This document shows positions 1 through 5,145 of a DNA stretch of 5,239 nt, piece after piece (within the stretch, counting starts at the first letter, position 1; the number at the start of each line of letters is the position of its first letter). The translations under genes and the position numbers were made by a program. The notes beneath the pieces are model-generated. The model was given only the letters and a program-made list of their open reading frames with translations, did no database searches and was not told the origin of the DNA. Origin of the DNA: an uncultured Chthoniobacterales bacterium (GTDB taxonomy: Bacteria > Verrucomicrobiota > Verrucomicrobiia > Chthoniobacterales > CAKUMP01); contig CAKUMP010000181.1 in the NCBI GenBank assembly GCA_934667795.1, positions 1-5,239 of the forward strand, in the 5' to 3' direction.

Positions 1-117
1 GATATGCGTCATTTGCTCGATCGGAGCACGATTTCACATGCTATTATTGGACTGGTCTATGTAGAAGATTTTCGCGCAGACCCGACCTGGAGCATGGAAG
101 AGGATGCTGCACATTAA
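1..117 (+). CDS. 3' end of an unrecognised gene upstream of rhaA
   Basis: Frame 1 is open from the window edge to a TAA at 115-117 and gives the last 38 residues of a protein; the start lies outside the window. The tail contains a short hydrophobic stretch (residues HAIIGLVYVEDF) followed by an acidic end (MEEDAAH). I do not recognise a family. It stops 86 bases before rhaA on the same strand, so it could belong to the same rhamnose-related unit, for example as a regulator or another sugar enzyme, but nothing in 38 residues proves that. The frame could also be open by chance, although the codons look ordinary and the stop sits where a gene end would be expected. Confidence 0.55.
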   Translation, partial: DMRHLLDRSTISHAIIGLVYVEDFRADPTWSMEEDAAH

Positions 118-128
118 ACAGAAACACC

Positions 129-151
129 CATTTTTGAAATACATCAAAATG
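129..151. promoter_or_regulatory. Dyad-symmetric site upstream of rhaA (possible operator)
   Basis: An imperfect inverted repeat pairs CATTTT (129-134) with AAAATG (146-151). Its inner part is a perfect TTTTGA (132-137) / TCAAAA (144-149) with a six-base centre, AATACA. It lies about 53 bases before the rhaA start, in an otherwise A+T-rich gap, which is where a repressor or activator site would sit. The sequence alone cannot tell an operator from a chance palindrome, and I do not match it to a known regulator. Confidence 0.3.
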
Positions 152-203
152 TCCTGAAAGACAGTTTTCGTCCACTAAATCCAACATTAAAACAAAGGAA
201 ATT

Positions 204-1457
204 ATGTCCATAAATTACTCAGACGCTCGGGATGCCTACGCAGAGTTAGGGATCGATACAGAAGTTGCACTGGAACGATTGGCAGCCACCCCGGTTTCCA
301 TGCATTGCTGGCAGGGAGATGATGTGGGTGGGTTTGAAACGCCGGATGCAACGCTGACCGGAAGTGGACTCCAGGCAACCGGGAATTATCCCGGCAAGGC
401 AAGAAGCGTCGCAGAATTACGCCAGGATTTCGAAAAAGCCATTTCTCTTATCCCCGGGAAAAAACGTCTGAACCTGCACGCAATTTATGGAGAGTTTGGG
501 GAGGGTAAGGTGGATCGCGATGCGGTGGAATATAAACATTTCAGCGGATGGGTCGAGTGGGCGGCAAAAAATTCGCTGGGCATGGACTTCAACCCGACTT
601 GTTTTGCACATCCATTAGCCGACTCCGGATTTACGCTGGCGCATCAGGACAAAAATGTCCGGGACTTCTGGATCGAACATTGCAGGCGGTGCCGCGAGAT
701 TGGACTTGAGATCGGACAAAAATTGGGTAATACCTGCGTGACGAATATCTGGATTCCGGATGGGTATAAAGATATTCCGATCGACCGCAGGTCCCCCAGA
801 GAGCGACTGGCAGCCTCCCTGGATGAAATTTTTTTCAAACCGTTAGATAAAACATACAATCTGGATTGCGTAGAAAGTAAATTATTCGGGATTGGCTCGG
901 AAGCGTATGTGGTGGGGTCGCATGAATTTTATTTCGGGTATGCGGTGAAAAAGCAGATCATGGTATGCCTGGATAGCGGGCATTTTCATCCGACGGAAGG
1001 CCTGGAAGACAAGATCAGTTCGGTCCTGCAGTTTTTACCCAGAATTCTTTTGCATGTGAGCCGGGGCGTGCGCTGGGATAGCGATCATGTGGTTTTATTT
1101 GATGATGCCACACGCGCCATCATGCAGGGAATTGTGCGAGGAAATTTCCTGGAATCCACACATATCGGGCTGGATTATTTTGATGCCTCAATCAACCGGA
1201 TTGCTGCCTGGGTGATCGGGATGCGCAATACACAGAAGAGCCTCCTTTTTGCTTTGCTGGAGCCGATAGAAAAATTACAGGAACTGGAAGCATCTGGCGA
1301 TTTCTCTTCCCGACTGGCACTGCTGGAAGAATACAAAACCGCTCCGTTTTCAGTCATCTGGGATGAATTCTGTACTCGCCAATCCGTGCCCCTGCGCGAT
1401 CAATGGCTCACAGAGGTCAAGACATACGAAAACGATGTCCTGGCCGCGCGCATGTAG
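204..1457 (+). CDS. rhaA: L-rhamnose isomerase
   Basis: RhaA is a cytoplasmic, metal-dependent TIM-barrel enzyme that interconverts L-rhamnose and L-rhamnulose, the first step before phosphorylation by rhamnulokinase and cleavage by the aldolase. The 417 residues match the E. coli protein almost end to end (419 aa). Family signatures are SMHCWQGDD (32-40), QATGNYPGKAR (57-67), NIWIPDG (181-187), VESKLFGIG (223-231), CLDSGHFHPTE (255-265), LLHVSRGVRWDSDH (282-295) and LDYFDASINRIAAW (323-336). By motif alignment the two metal sites use E224, D257, H260, H284, D292, D294 and D324, all present. The start ATG is preceded four bases upstream by AAAGGA (194-199), and the N-terminus aligns with the family. 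It implies that the host uses rhamnose from plant or algal polysaccharides. No rhaB, rhaD or rhaM lies inside the window; a rha partner could only lie to the left. Confidence 0.96.
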   Translation: MSINYSDARDAYAELGIDTEVALERLAATPVSMHCWQGDDVGGFETPDATLTGSGLQATGNYPGKARSVAELRQDFEKAISLIPGKKRLNLHAIYGEFGEGKVDRDAVEYKHFSGWVEWAAKNSLGMDFNPTCFAHPLADSGFTLAHQDKNVRDFWIEHCRRCREIGLEIGQKLGNTCVTNIWIPDGYKDIPIDRRSPRERLAASLDEIFFKPLDKTYNLDCVESKLFGIGSEAYVVGSHEFYFGYAVKKQIMVCLDSGHFHPTEGLEDKISSVLQFLPRILLHVSRGVRWDSDHVVLFDDATRAIMQGIVRGNFLESTHIGLDYFDASINRIAAWVIGMRNTQKSLLFALLEPIEKLQELEASGDFSSRLALLEEYKTAPFSVIWDEFCTRQSVPLRDQWLTEVKTYENDVLAARM

Positions 1458-1477
1458 AAAATAAACAGGCTATTTTC
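1457..1477. terminator. A+T-rich hairpin between convergent rhaA and glsB
   Basis: GAAAATA (1457-1463) and TATTTTC (1471-1477) form a seven-pair stem around a seven-base loop, directly at the rhaA stop and overlapping the last codons of the facing gene. It is placed to end transcription in both directions, but the stem is weak and no clear U-run follows on either strand, so termination is only a suggestion. Confidence 0.25.
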
Positions 1478-1718
1478 GGAACAGGCGAAAGATAAAAAGA
1501 ATCACCAGTGCACCGAGAATCGCTAGACCAAGCGAGCGAAAGTCAAATCCGTCAATCGTCCCCCATCCTAACTGGGTGCCAATCCAGCCACCCAAAAAGG
1601 CACCAATCACACCCAATAGAATAGTGACGATGCAACCACCGGGATCTTTTCCCGGCATAATGAATTTCGCAAGAGCTCCAGCTATAAGCCCAAATAATAT
1701 CCAGGTGAGTAATCCCAT
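1470..1718 (-). CDS. GlsB/YeaQ/YmgE-family small membrane protein
   Basis: This 82-residue inner-membrane protein belongs to the transglycosylase-associated family (Pfam Transgly_assoc; GlsB, YeaQ, YmgE). Despite the family name its members are not enzymes; they are induced by general or envelope stress and their molecular role is unsettled. The length equals that of E. coli YeaQ. Three hydrophobic segments are visible, about residues 3-21, 29-51 and 62-77. The diagnostic stretch GLIAGALAKFIMPGKDPGG (10-28) is followed by the Gly-rich LLGVIGAFLGGWIG (34-47), and the chain ends in a basic FRLFRK. It faces rhaA with only 12 bases between the two coding ends. No convincing Shine-Dalgarno site precedes the ATG; a candidate promoter lies so close that the message might be leaderless. 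Confidence 0.93.
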   Translation of the reverse strand: MGLLTWILFGLIAGALAKFIMPGKDPGGCIVTILLGVIGAFLGGWIGTQLGWGTIDGFDFRSLGLAILGALVILFIFRLFRK

Positions 1719-1724
1719 AAGTTT

Positions 1725-1753
1725 ATTCTATACTTCTTTTGCGTAAAAAACAA
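1725..1753 (-). promoter_or_regulatory. Candidate sigma70-like promoter of the GlsB-type gene
   Basis: On the minus strand TTGTTT (1753-1748) and TAGAAT (1730-1725, five of six matches to TATAAT) are separated by exactly 17 bases. The -10 box ends six bases before the ATG at 1718, so transcription would start at or next to the start codon. Either the gene has a leaderless message or the true promoter is further upstream. Confidence 0.35.
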
Positions 1754-1783
1754 TGGAGAAAGGGAATTTTCTTGAAATACATG

Positions 1784-1812
1784 CTGGGAGCGCTGACGTC
1801 CCCGTCGGCTAA
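1784..1812. repeat. Short GACGTC-containing hairpin, possible dispersed-repeat fragment
   Basis: GCTGAC (1792-1797) pairs with GTCGGC (1804-1809), including one G-T wobble, around the loop GTCCCC. This G+C-rich block (GGGAGCGCTGACGTCCCCGT) stands out from its A+T-rich surroundings. It resembles intergenic repeats I associate with Verrucomicrobiota genomes, but only one copy is visible here, so its repeat status rests on memory rather than on the window. Confidence 0.35.
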
Positions 1813-1877
1813 TGTATCGTTGGATCATTTAAATAAATACTGCACTGTATCCTTACTTTCCGAATGGAATGGGGCGT

Positions 1878-1999
1878 ATTTGGAGTGCGGCGGTTTCCGC
1901 CGCTTTGGATCATAGCGAATGGGATGTACGAACAACCTTCGTATGGCGAAACTCAAACGTCGTTCGAACCAAAGCGGTGCAGAGCCCCGCACTCCAAAT
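1878..1999. repeat. 122-base non-coding palindromic element (MITE/REP-like)
   Basis: The ends are a perfect 13-base inverted repeat: ATTTGGAGTGCGG at 1878-1890 and its complement at 1987-1999. A second inner inverted pair follows, CCGCTTTGG (1900-1908) with CCAAAGCGG (1969-1977). Each arm folds on its own. The left arm has a seven-pair stem GCGGCGG/CCGCCGC with a TTT loop (1887-1903), and the right arm has a shorter GCGG/CCGC stem (1974-1977 with 1987-1990). The centre holds TACGAA/TTCGTA (1927-1932 with 1938-1943) and the palindrome GTTCGAAC (1962-1969). The whole could fold into a long branched hairpin. There is no transposase and I see no target-site duplication. Open frames crossing it appear to be by-products of its base composition. 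It lies between two divergent genes, the usual place for such elements. Confidence 0.75.
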
Positions 2000-2046
2000 T
2001 CTTCCCGTGTGGTGGGAAAAATTTTGGAAGAAGCTGGAAGGTTCCC
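1999..2046 (+). other. Overlapping inverted repeats in the SGNH gene's upstream region
   Basis: TTCTTCC (1999-2005) can pair with GGAAGAA (2026-2032). TTCCC (2002-2006) can instead pair with GGGAA (2014-2018), and that same GGGAA can pair with a second TTCCC (2042-2046). The pairings exclude one another. They sit 41-88 bases before the SGNH start codon. They may be the outer skirt of the adjoining palindromic element or a folded 5' leader; the stems are short and chance is a fair alternative. Confidence 0.3.
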
Positions 2047-2086
2047 GATGAAGTATGGTATGCAGGAAAAAACGGAAAGGAAATAG

Positions 2087-2776
2087 ATGGAGCGAATTAA
2101 AGAACGATTGCGGACGGGGCAGGAGACGACCTGGATTTTTTATGGAGGCAGTAGTTGTCAGGGGGCGTTTCATACGCATGGATGGCGGGATTATGGGGAA
2201 ATTTTTGAAGAACGTGTCCGGTTTGAACTGCATCGTCCTTTGGATGTGATGATCAATAATGCGTTCAGCGGGAATACAACCCGGGATCTATTGAGTTCAT
2301 TTGGGCGTCGTATCGAACAGTTTAAACCGGATGTGGTTTTTCTGATGGTGGGGCTGAATGATTGCAACCCGGAACGAGAGGTGAGCTTACAGGAGTTTGA
2401 AACGAATCTGCAGGAATTACAGCGACGCATTGCTTCCTGGGGAGGCCTGATGGTCGTCCAAACCGCGCAACCGATTGCCCCAGGCGGAAGCCCTGCGCGT
2501 GAACAGACATTTGATGCGTATATGGACATCTTGCGCAAGGTGGCAAAAGAAACAAACTCTCCTCTGATCGATCACACCGATATCTGGCGCCGCTATGCAA
2601 AACAACCTGCTTACTGGATGAGCGATGCGCTGCACCCAAATCAGTACGGACACCTTTTCTTCGCCCACACCCTTTTCCGGGCATTGGGGATTTTCGACCC
2701 CGATACATCTGCAGTCTGCCGCCACCTGGTCCCCGCACGCGCAGGCCTGAATGCAGAACTGGAGAATTTGTATTAA
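2087..2776 (+). CDS. SGNH/GDSL-family hydrolase (esterase-like)
   Basis: The product is a 229-residue cytoplasmic SGNH hydrolase without signal peptide or membrane segment. It would cleave an ester, typically an acetyl or acyl group on a sugar or lipid; the substrate cannot be told from the sequence. All conserved blocks are found: block I FYGGSSCQGA with the nucleophile Ser22, block II NNAFSGNTTRD with Gly62, block III VGLND with Asn91, and block V DALHPNQYG with Asp180 and His183. The catalytic Ser-His-Asp set and the oxyanion residues are therefore intact. Block I is unusual: the Asp normally before the serine (GDS) is Gly21 (GGS). The stretch after it, AFHTHGWRDYGEIFEERVRFEL, resembles bacterial members in which this block reads GDSITHGA. 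AAAGGA (2076-2081) lies five bases before the ATG and fixes the start. The gene stands alone on its strand and converges on leuA. Confidence 0.9.
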   Translation: MERIKERLRTGQETTWIFYGGSSCQGAFHTHGWRDYGEIFEERVRFELHRPLDVMINNAFSGNTTRDLLSSFGRRIEQFKPDVVFLMVGLNDCNPEREVSLQEFETNLQELQRRIASWGGLMVVQTAQPIAPGGSPAREQTFDAYMDILRKVAKETNSPLIDHTDIWRRYAKQPAYWMSDALHPNQYGHLFFAHTLFRALGIFDPDTSAVCRHLVPARAGLNAELENLY

Positions 2777-2802
2777 TTTGCGTCAATCTGCGGATAAAAA
2801 TA
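2777..2802. other. Spacer with a CTGCG-type interspersed-repeat-like motif
   Basis: The 54-base gap between the convergent SGNH and leuA genes begins TTTGCGTCAATCTGCGGATA and runs on into AAAAATA, which on the other strand reads TATCCGCAGATTGACGCAAA. Motifs of this shape recur between genes in many environmental genomes, often together with the CACAGAG repeats seen further right. Only one copy is in this window. I find no hairpin-plus-U-run terminator for either gene here. Confidence 0.25.
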
Positions 2803-2830
2803 CCAAGAGATGGACAGAAACAGGCTAAAG

Positions 2831-4393
2831 TCACGAAGTTGCAAGTGTCGCTGCGCGAGACTTGAGATTCTCGATTTCCCCGGTGAGGGCAAAGCGATTG
2901 ACTGCGCTCAAGTACGCGCGGGCGCTGGCTTCGATGACATCCGTACTGGCCCCTTTTCCGGTGATGAGGTCTCCGTTGCCGAAATCCACTTTGATGGTGA
3001 CTTCGCCCAAAGCATCTTTCCCCTGCGTGACGGCCTCGACCTGGTATTGGACGAGGTGTCCGGATTGGTTGAGGATACGGTCAATGGCTTTCATGGCAGC
3101 ATCAACTGCACCATTCCCCGGACTGGAATCCTGAAAGGATTCGGCCCCACGCTTGAGACGGATGGTCGCGGTCGGAATCGTGGTAGATCCACTGGCAACA
3201 TGGATGTAATCCAATGTGTACGCTTCCGCAGACGCAAGCAATGAGTCGTCCACTAAAACCGCCAAGTCATCATCGTAAACAAATTTTTTCCGATCTCCGA
3301 TTTCTTTAAACCGGGTGAAAACACTTTTGATTTCATCATCGGACAATTTATATCCAAGCTGTTCCAGACGTTTCACCATCGCATGACGCCCGCTGTGTTT
3401 GGTGAGCGGGAGTTCTGTGTCGCCCCAGCCGATTTCGCGAGGATCCATGATCTCATAGGTATCACGATTTTTCAAAATCCCATCCTGATGGATGCCGGAG
3501 GAGTGCGCAAAAGCATTTTCCCCGACAATCGCTTTGGACCGCTGCACATGTAACCCACTCATCCGACTGACCAAACGCGAGGTCTTGACGATTTCATTCG
3601 TCACAACCGTGGTATGGACGTCTTCAAAAAAGTCAGGTCTGGTTTTGATCGCCATGATGACTTCTTCAAGCGCAGCATTTCCCGCACGTTCCCCAATCCC
3701 GTTGATGGTCCCTTCGACCTGACGCGCTCCCGCTTTAATGGCAGCAAGGGAGTTAGCCACCGCTAAACCAAGATCGTTATGGCAATGCACGCTGATGATG
3801 GCGTCATCAATGTTACGGACGTTGGAACGCAAGTAGGTGATGATGTTAGCATATTGTTCAGGCACGGCATACCCGACGGTGTCCGGGATATTGACCGTGG
3901 TCGCACCGGCTTCAATGGCTGCTTCCACGACTTGTGCGAGGAATTCCGGCTCGGTACGCGAGGCGTCTTCAGGCGAAAACTCCACGTCCTTGACCATGGA
4001 TTTTGCCCGACGCACCCCCTCGACGGCCAAATGAATGATTTCTTCGTTCGCTTTCTTCAGTTTGAAATCACGATGGATTTTGGAGGTGGCAAGAAAAACA
4101 TGGATGCGTCCACGCTCACCCGCTGGTTTGACTGCCGCTCCCGCAGCATCAATGTCCTGAAAGGTACAACGCGCAAGCCCGGCGATGATCGGCCCACGGA
4201 TCTCCGTCGCAATTTTTTGCACAGACTGAAAGTCCCCCTCACTCGCAATCGGAAACCCGGCTTCAATAACATCCACATTCAGCCGCGCAAGCTGACGCGC
4301 AATTTCCATTTTTTCACGGAAGTTCATGGACGCCCCAGGGCATTGTTCACCATCACGTAAGGTGGTATCAAAAATTCGAATATGATCGGACAT
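2831..4393 (-). CDS. leuA: 2-isopropylmalate synthase
   Basis: LeuA condenses acetyl-CoA with 2-ketoisovalerate to 2-isopropylmalate, the committed and leucine-inhibited step of leucine synthesis, in the cytoplasm. The 520 residues fit the standard long form (E. coli 523). The catalytic TIM barrel opens with FDTTLRDGEQCPGASM (8-23), giving R13 and D14. The metal ligands continue with H203 and H205 in SVHCHNDLG and N239 in GERAGNA. The linker domain shows AFAHSSGIHQDG (294-305) and TKHSGRHA (331-338). The C-terminal regulatory domain, about 388-518, carries PGNGAVDA (425-432) and GKGASTDVIEASARAY (479-494), typical of the leucine-sensing LeuA dimer domain, so feedback inhibition is expected. 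The ATG gives the family N-terminus MSDHIRIFDTT; no clear Shine-Dalgarno site precedes it. No leuB, leuC or leuD follows; its 3' neighbour faces it. A candidate leucine leader lies upstream. Confidence 0.97.
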   Translation of the reverse strand: MSDHIRIFDTTLRDGEQCPGASMNFREKMEIARQLARLNVDVIEAGFPIASEGDFQSVQKIATEIRGPIIAGLARCTFQDIDAAGAAVKPAGERGRIHVFLATSKIHRDFKLKKANEEIIHLAVEGVRRAKSMVKDVEFSPEDASRTEPEFLAQVVEAAIEAGATTVNIPDTVGYAVPEQYANIITYLRSNVRNIDDAIISVHCHNDLGLAVANSLAAIKAGARQVEGTINGIGERAGNAALEEVIMAIKTRPDFFEDVHTTVVTNEIVKTSRLVSRMSGLHVQRSKAIVGENAFAHSSGIHQDGILKNRDTYEIMDPREIGWGDTELPLTKHSGRHAMVKRLEQLGYKLSDDEIKSVFTRFKEIGDRKKFVYDDDLAVLVDDSLLASAEAYTLDYIHVASGSTTIPTATIRLKRGAESFQDSSPGNGAVDAAMKAIDRILNQSGHLVQYQVEAVTQGKDALGEVTIKVDFGNGDLITGKGASTDVIEASARAYLSAVNRFALTGEIENLKSRAATLATS

Positions 4394-4471
4394 AATAAAT
4401 AACAGGTTAAAATAATAGAATCAGAATGGAAACCAAAATTAGAAAATTGGCTTCAGAAGGGTCGCTGGCTG

Positions 4472-4495
4472 AAAAAATCGGTGCTCAATGACACC
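4472..4495 (-). terminator. Candidate attenuator hairpin before leuA
   Basis: On the leuA strand GGTG (4495-4492) pairs with CACC (4483-4480), extended by a U-G wobble at each end, around a small loop. The hairpin is followed after two bases by six consecutive T (4477-4472). It lies 21 bases after the leader-peptide stop and 78 bases before the leuA start, which is right for a conditional intrinsic terminator. The stem is short, so it may be weak. Confidence 0.45.
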
Positions 4496-4516
4496 AGTAC
4501 TTGATAAAATGGAAGA

Positions 4517-4618
4517 TTAATGGGTAGCCAACCCTAGCAGTAGATCTAGTCGCGCAAAAGAATATGCAGGGGATCCTCCCCGGCAACTCACGCAGTTATC
4601 TAATGCAAATGATTTCAT
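4517..4618 (-). CDS. Putative leucine leader peptide of leuA
   Basis: A 33-codon frame runs from ATG (4618-4616) to TAA (4519-4517), ending 123 bases before leuA on the same strand. Near its end residues 24-30 read L-D-L-L-L-G-L, followed by A-T-H and the stop. The five Leu codons are CTA, CTA, CTG, CTA and TTG, with a further TTA at codon 6. CTA is absent in frame from rhaA and leuA in my scan and occurs once each in the SGNH and GlsB-type genes. A run of rare cognate codons in a short frame ahead of a biosynthesis gene is the hallmark of attenuation by ribosome stalling, as in the enterobacterial leu operon. The peptide itself need have no function. The sequence is not similar to E. coli LeuL; the call rests on codon content and position. 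An early GGGGA/TCCCC hairpin (4581-4569) lies within the frame and could serve as a pause site. No strong ribosome site is seen. Confidence 0.6.
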   Translation of the reverse strand: MKSFALDNCVSCRGGSPAYSFARLDLLLGLATH

Positions 4619-4628
4619 GAAGAATAAA

Positions 4629-4657
4629 ACTAAAGCACAAATCCCCTAGAAACGCAA
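4629..4657 (-). promoter_or_regulatory. Weak candidate promoter of the leu leader
   Basis: TTGCGT (4657-4652) and TTTAGT (4634-4629) are 17 bases apart on the leuA strand. They match the sigma70 boxes in three and four of six positions. Transcription would start only a few bases before the leader ATG, implying an almost leaderless message. This is the best pair I find in the right place, but it is weak; another start inside or beyond the neighbouring repeat cluster is possible. Confidence 0.25.
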
Positions 4658-4668
4658 GCATAAAAGAA

Positions 4669-4748
4669 ACCACAGAGGGCCTGTCCTGTTTTTAACCACA
4701 GAGTACTGGGACCTGTTTTAACCATAGAGTACACGGAATGCACAGAAT
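4669..4748 (+). repeat. ACCACAGAG interspersed-repeat cluster, left copy
   Basis: Three degenerate units are seen: ACCACAGAG (4669-4677), AACCACAGAG (4694-4703) and AACCATAGAG (4720-4729). The last continues into TACACGGAATGCACAGAAT (4730-4748). The string CTGTTTTTAACCACAGA at 4686-4702 recurs as a perfect 17-base inverted copy at 5013-5029. This is a non-coding repeat family of the AACCACAGAG...CACGGAG type known from many environmental bacterial genomes. It ends about 50 bases upstream of the leu leader start. Confidence 0.7.
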
Positions 4749-4990
4749 TGAGTCTTCGAAATAGCCTATCTAATATTTTTCTAAATAAAATAGGCAATGT
4801 TTTTAGGGTTTTTAATGTGAAATCCATTTGAACCACGGAGTCGTTTTTTTAAGGTAAAATTGTTTTAAAGATTCTGATCCCATACCCGATTTAGAGCACA
4901 ATAACGACTTACTTAACCAAAAAATGAACCGCGCACGAAATTAAATTAGACGCATTTTGTGATAAGACCATGCTCCATAACCCCTAAAAA
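4749..4990. other. A+T-rich spacer between the inverted repeat clusters; no gene seen
   Basis: I find no credible coding frame on either strand. Visible items are GCCTAT (4764-4769) with its complement ATAGGC (4790-4795) around a 20-base A+T-rich loop, and an isolated AACCACGGAG unit at 4831-4840 followed by a seven-T run. The remainder (4850-4990) shows no repeats, strong hairpins or promoter boxes that I would defend. Confidence 0.5.
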
Positions 4991-5061
4991 ACATTCTGTG
5001 CATTCTGTGTATTCTGTGGTTAAAAACAGACACTCTGTGGTTCTCCGTGTACTCAGTGGTT
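4991..5061 (-). repeat. ACCACAGAG interspersed-repeat cluster, right inverted copy
   Basis: Read on the minus strand this is the same repeat type as at 4669-4748. On the plus strand it starts with three tandem nine-base units, ATTCTGTG plus one variable base (4993-5019). It then runs through GTTAAAAACAG and CTCTGTGGTT (5033-5042) to CTCCGTGTACTCAGTGGT (5043-5060). It shares a perfect 17-base inverted match with the left copy (5013-5029 with 4686-4702), so the two clusters form a large inverted repeat around about 240 bases. Confidence 0.7.
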
Positions 5062-5093
5062 TTGTGCCAAACTGTTTTGCCAGATATAAGGCA

Positions 5094-5121
5094 TTGATAA
5101 AAGAACGGTTCTGTTTATTAT
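5094..5121 (+). promoter_or_regulatory. Sigma70-like promoter of the gene at the right edge
   Basis: TTGATA (5094-5099) and TATTAT (5116-5121) each match the consensus at five of six bases and are 16 bases apart. Transcription would begin near 5128, about 18 bases before the ATG at 5146. This is the best promoter match I noticed in the window. Confidence 0.5.
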
Positions 5122-5145
5122 GTGATTGTTCAGCAAAGCAATATT

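Noticed and set aside
1864..2233. Short frames crossing the 122-base palindromic element, on both strands
   Set aside because: They exist because the element is G+C-rich and stop-poor. They overlap one another in several frames and have no family resemblance, so they are repeat translations rather than genes.
2322..2834. 170-codon minus-strand frame antisense to the SGNH hydrolase gene
   Set aside because: The opposite strand encodes a complete hydrolase with all catalytic blocks. The antisense product is Arg/Pro/Gly-rich low-quality sequence without a recognisable domain.
3779..4360. 193-codon open frame on the plus strand inside leuA
   Set aside because: It is fully antisense to well-conserved leuA sequence, has no ribosome site and resembles no family. 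Long antisense frames are expected opposite a gene of this composition. The same holds for the frames at 2810-3244, 3492-3722 and 3837-4034.
4394..4620. A T-box or other tRNA-sensing leader for leuA
   Set aside because: I could not find the conserved T-box bulge sequence or a specifier-loop architecture, and the translated Leu-codon leader explains the region better.
4630..4836. 68-codon minus-strand frame upstream of the leu leader
   Set aside because: Most of it is translation of the CACAGAG-type repeat (runs such as SVHSVYSMV), it has no ribosome site, and it ends just before the more convincing leader frame.
4993..5019. Three tandem nine-base units ATTCTGTGN, considered as a CRISPR or tandem-repeat array
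   Set aside because: The units are far too short and have no spacers. They belong to the wider interspersed repeat that is also seen at 4669-4748.
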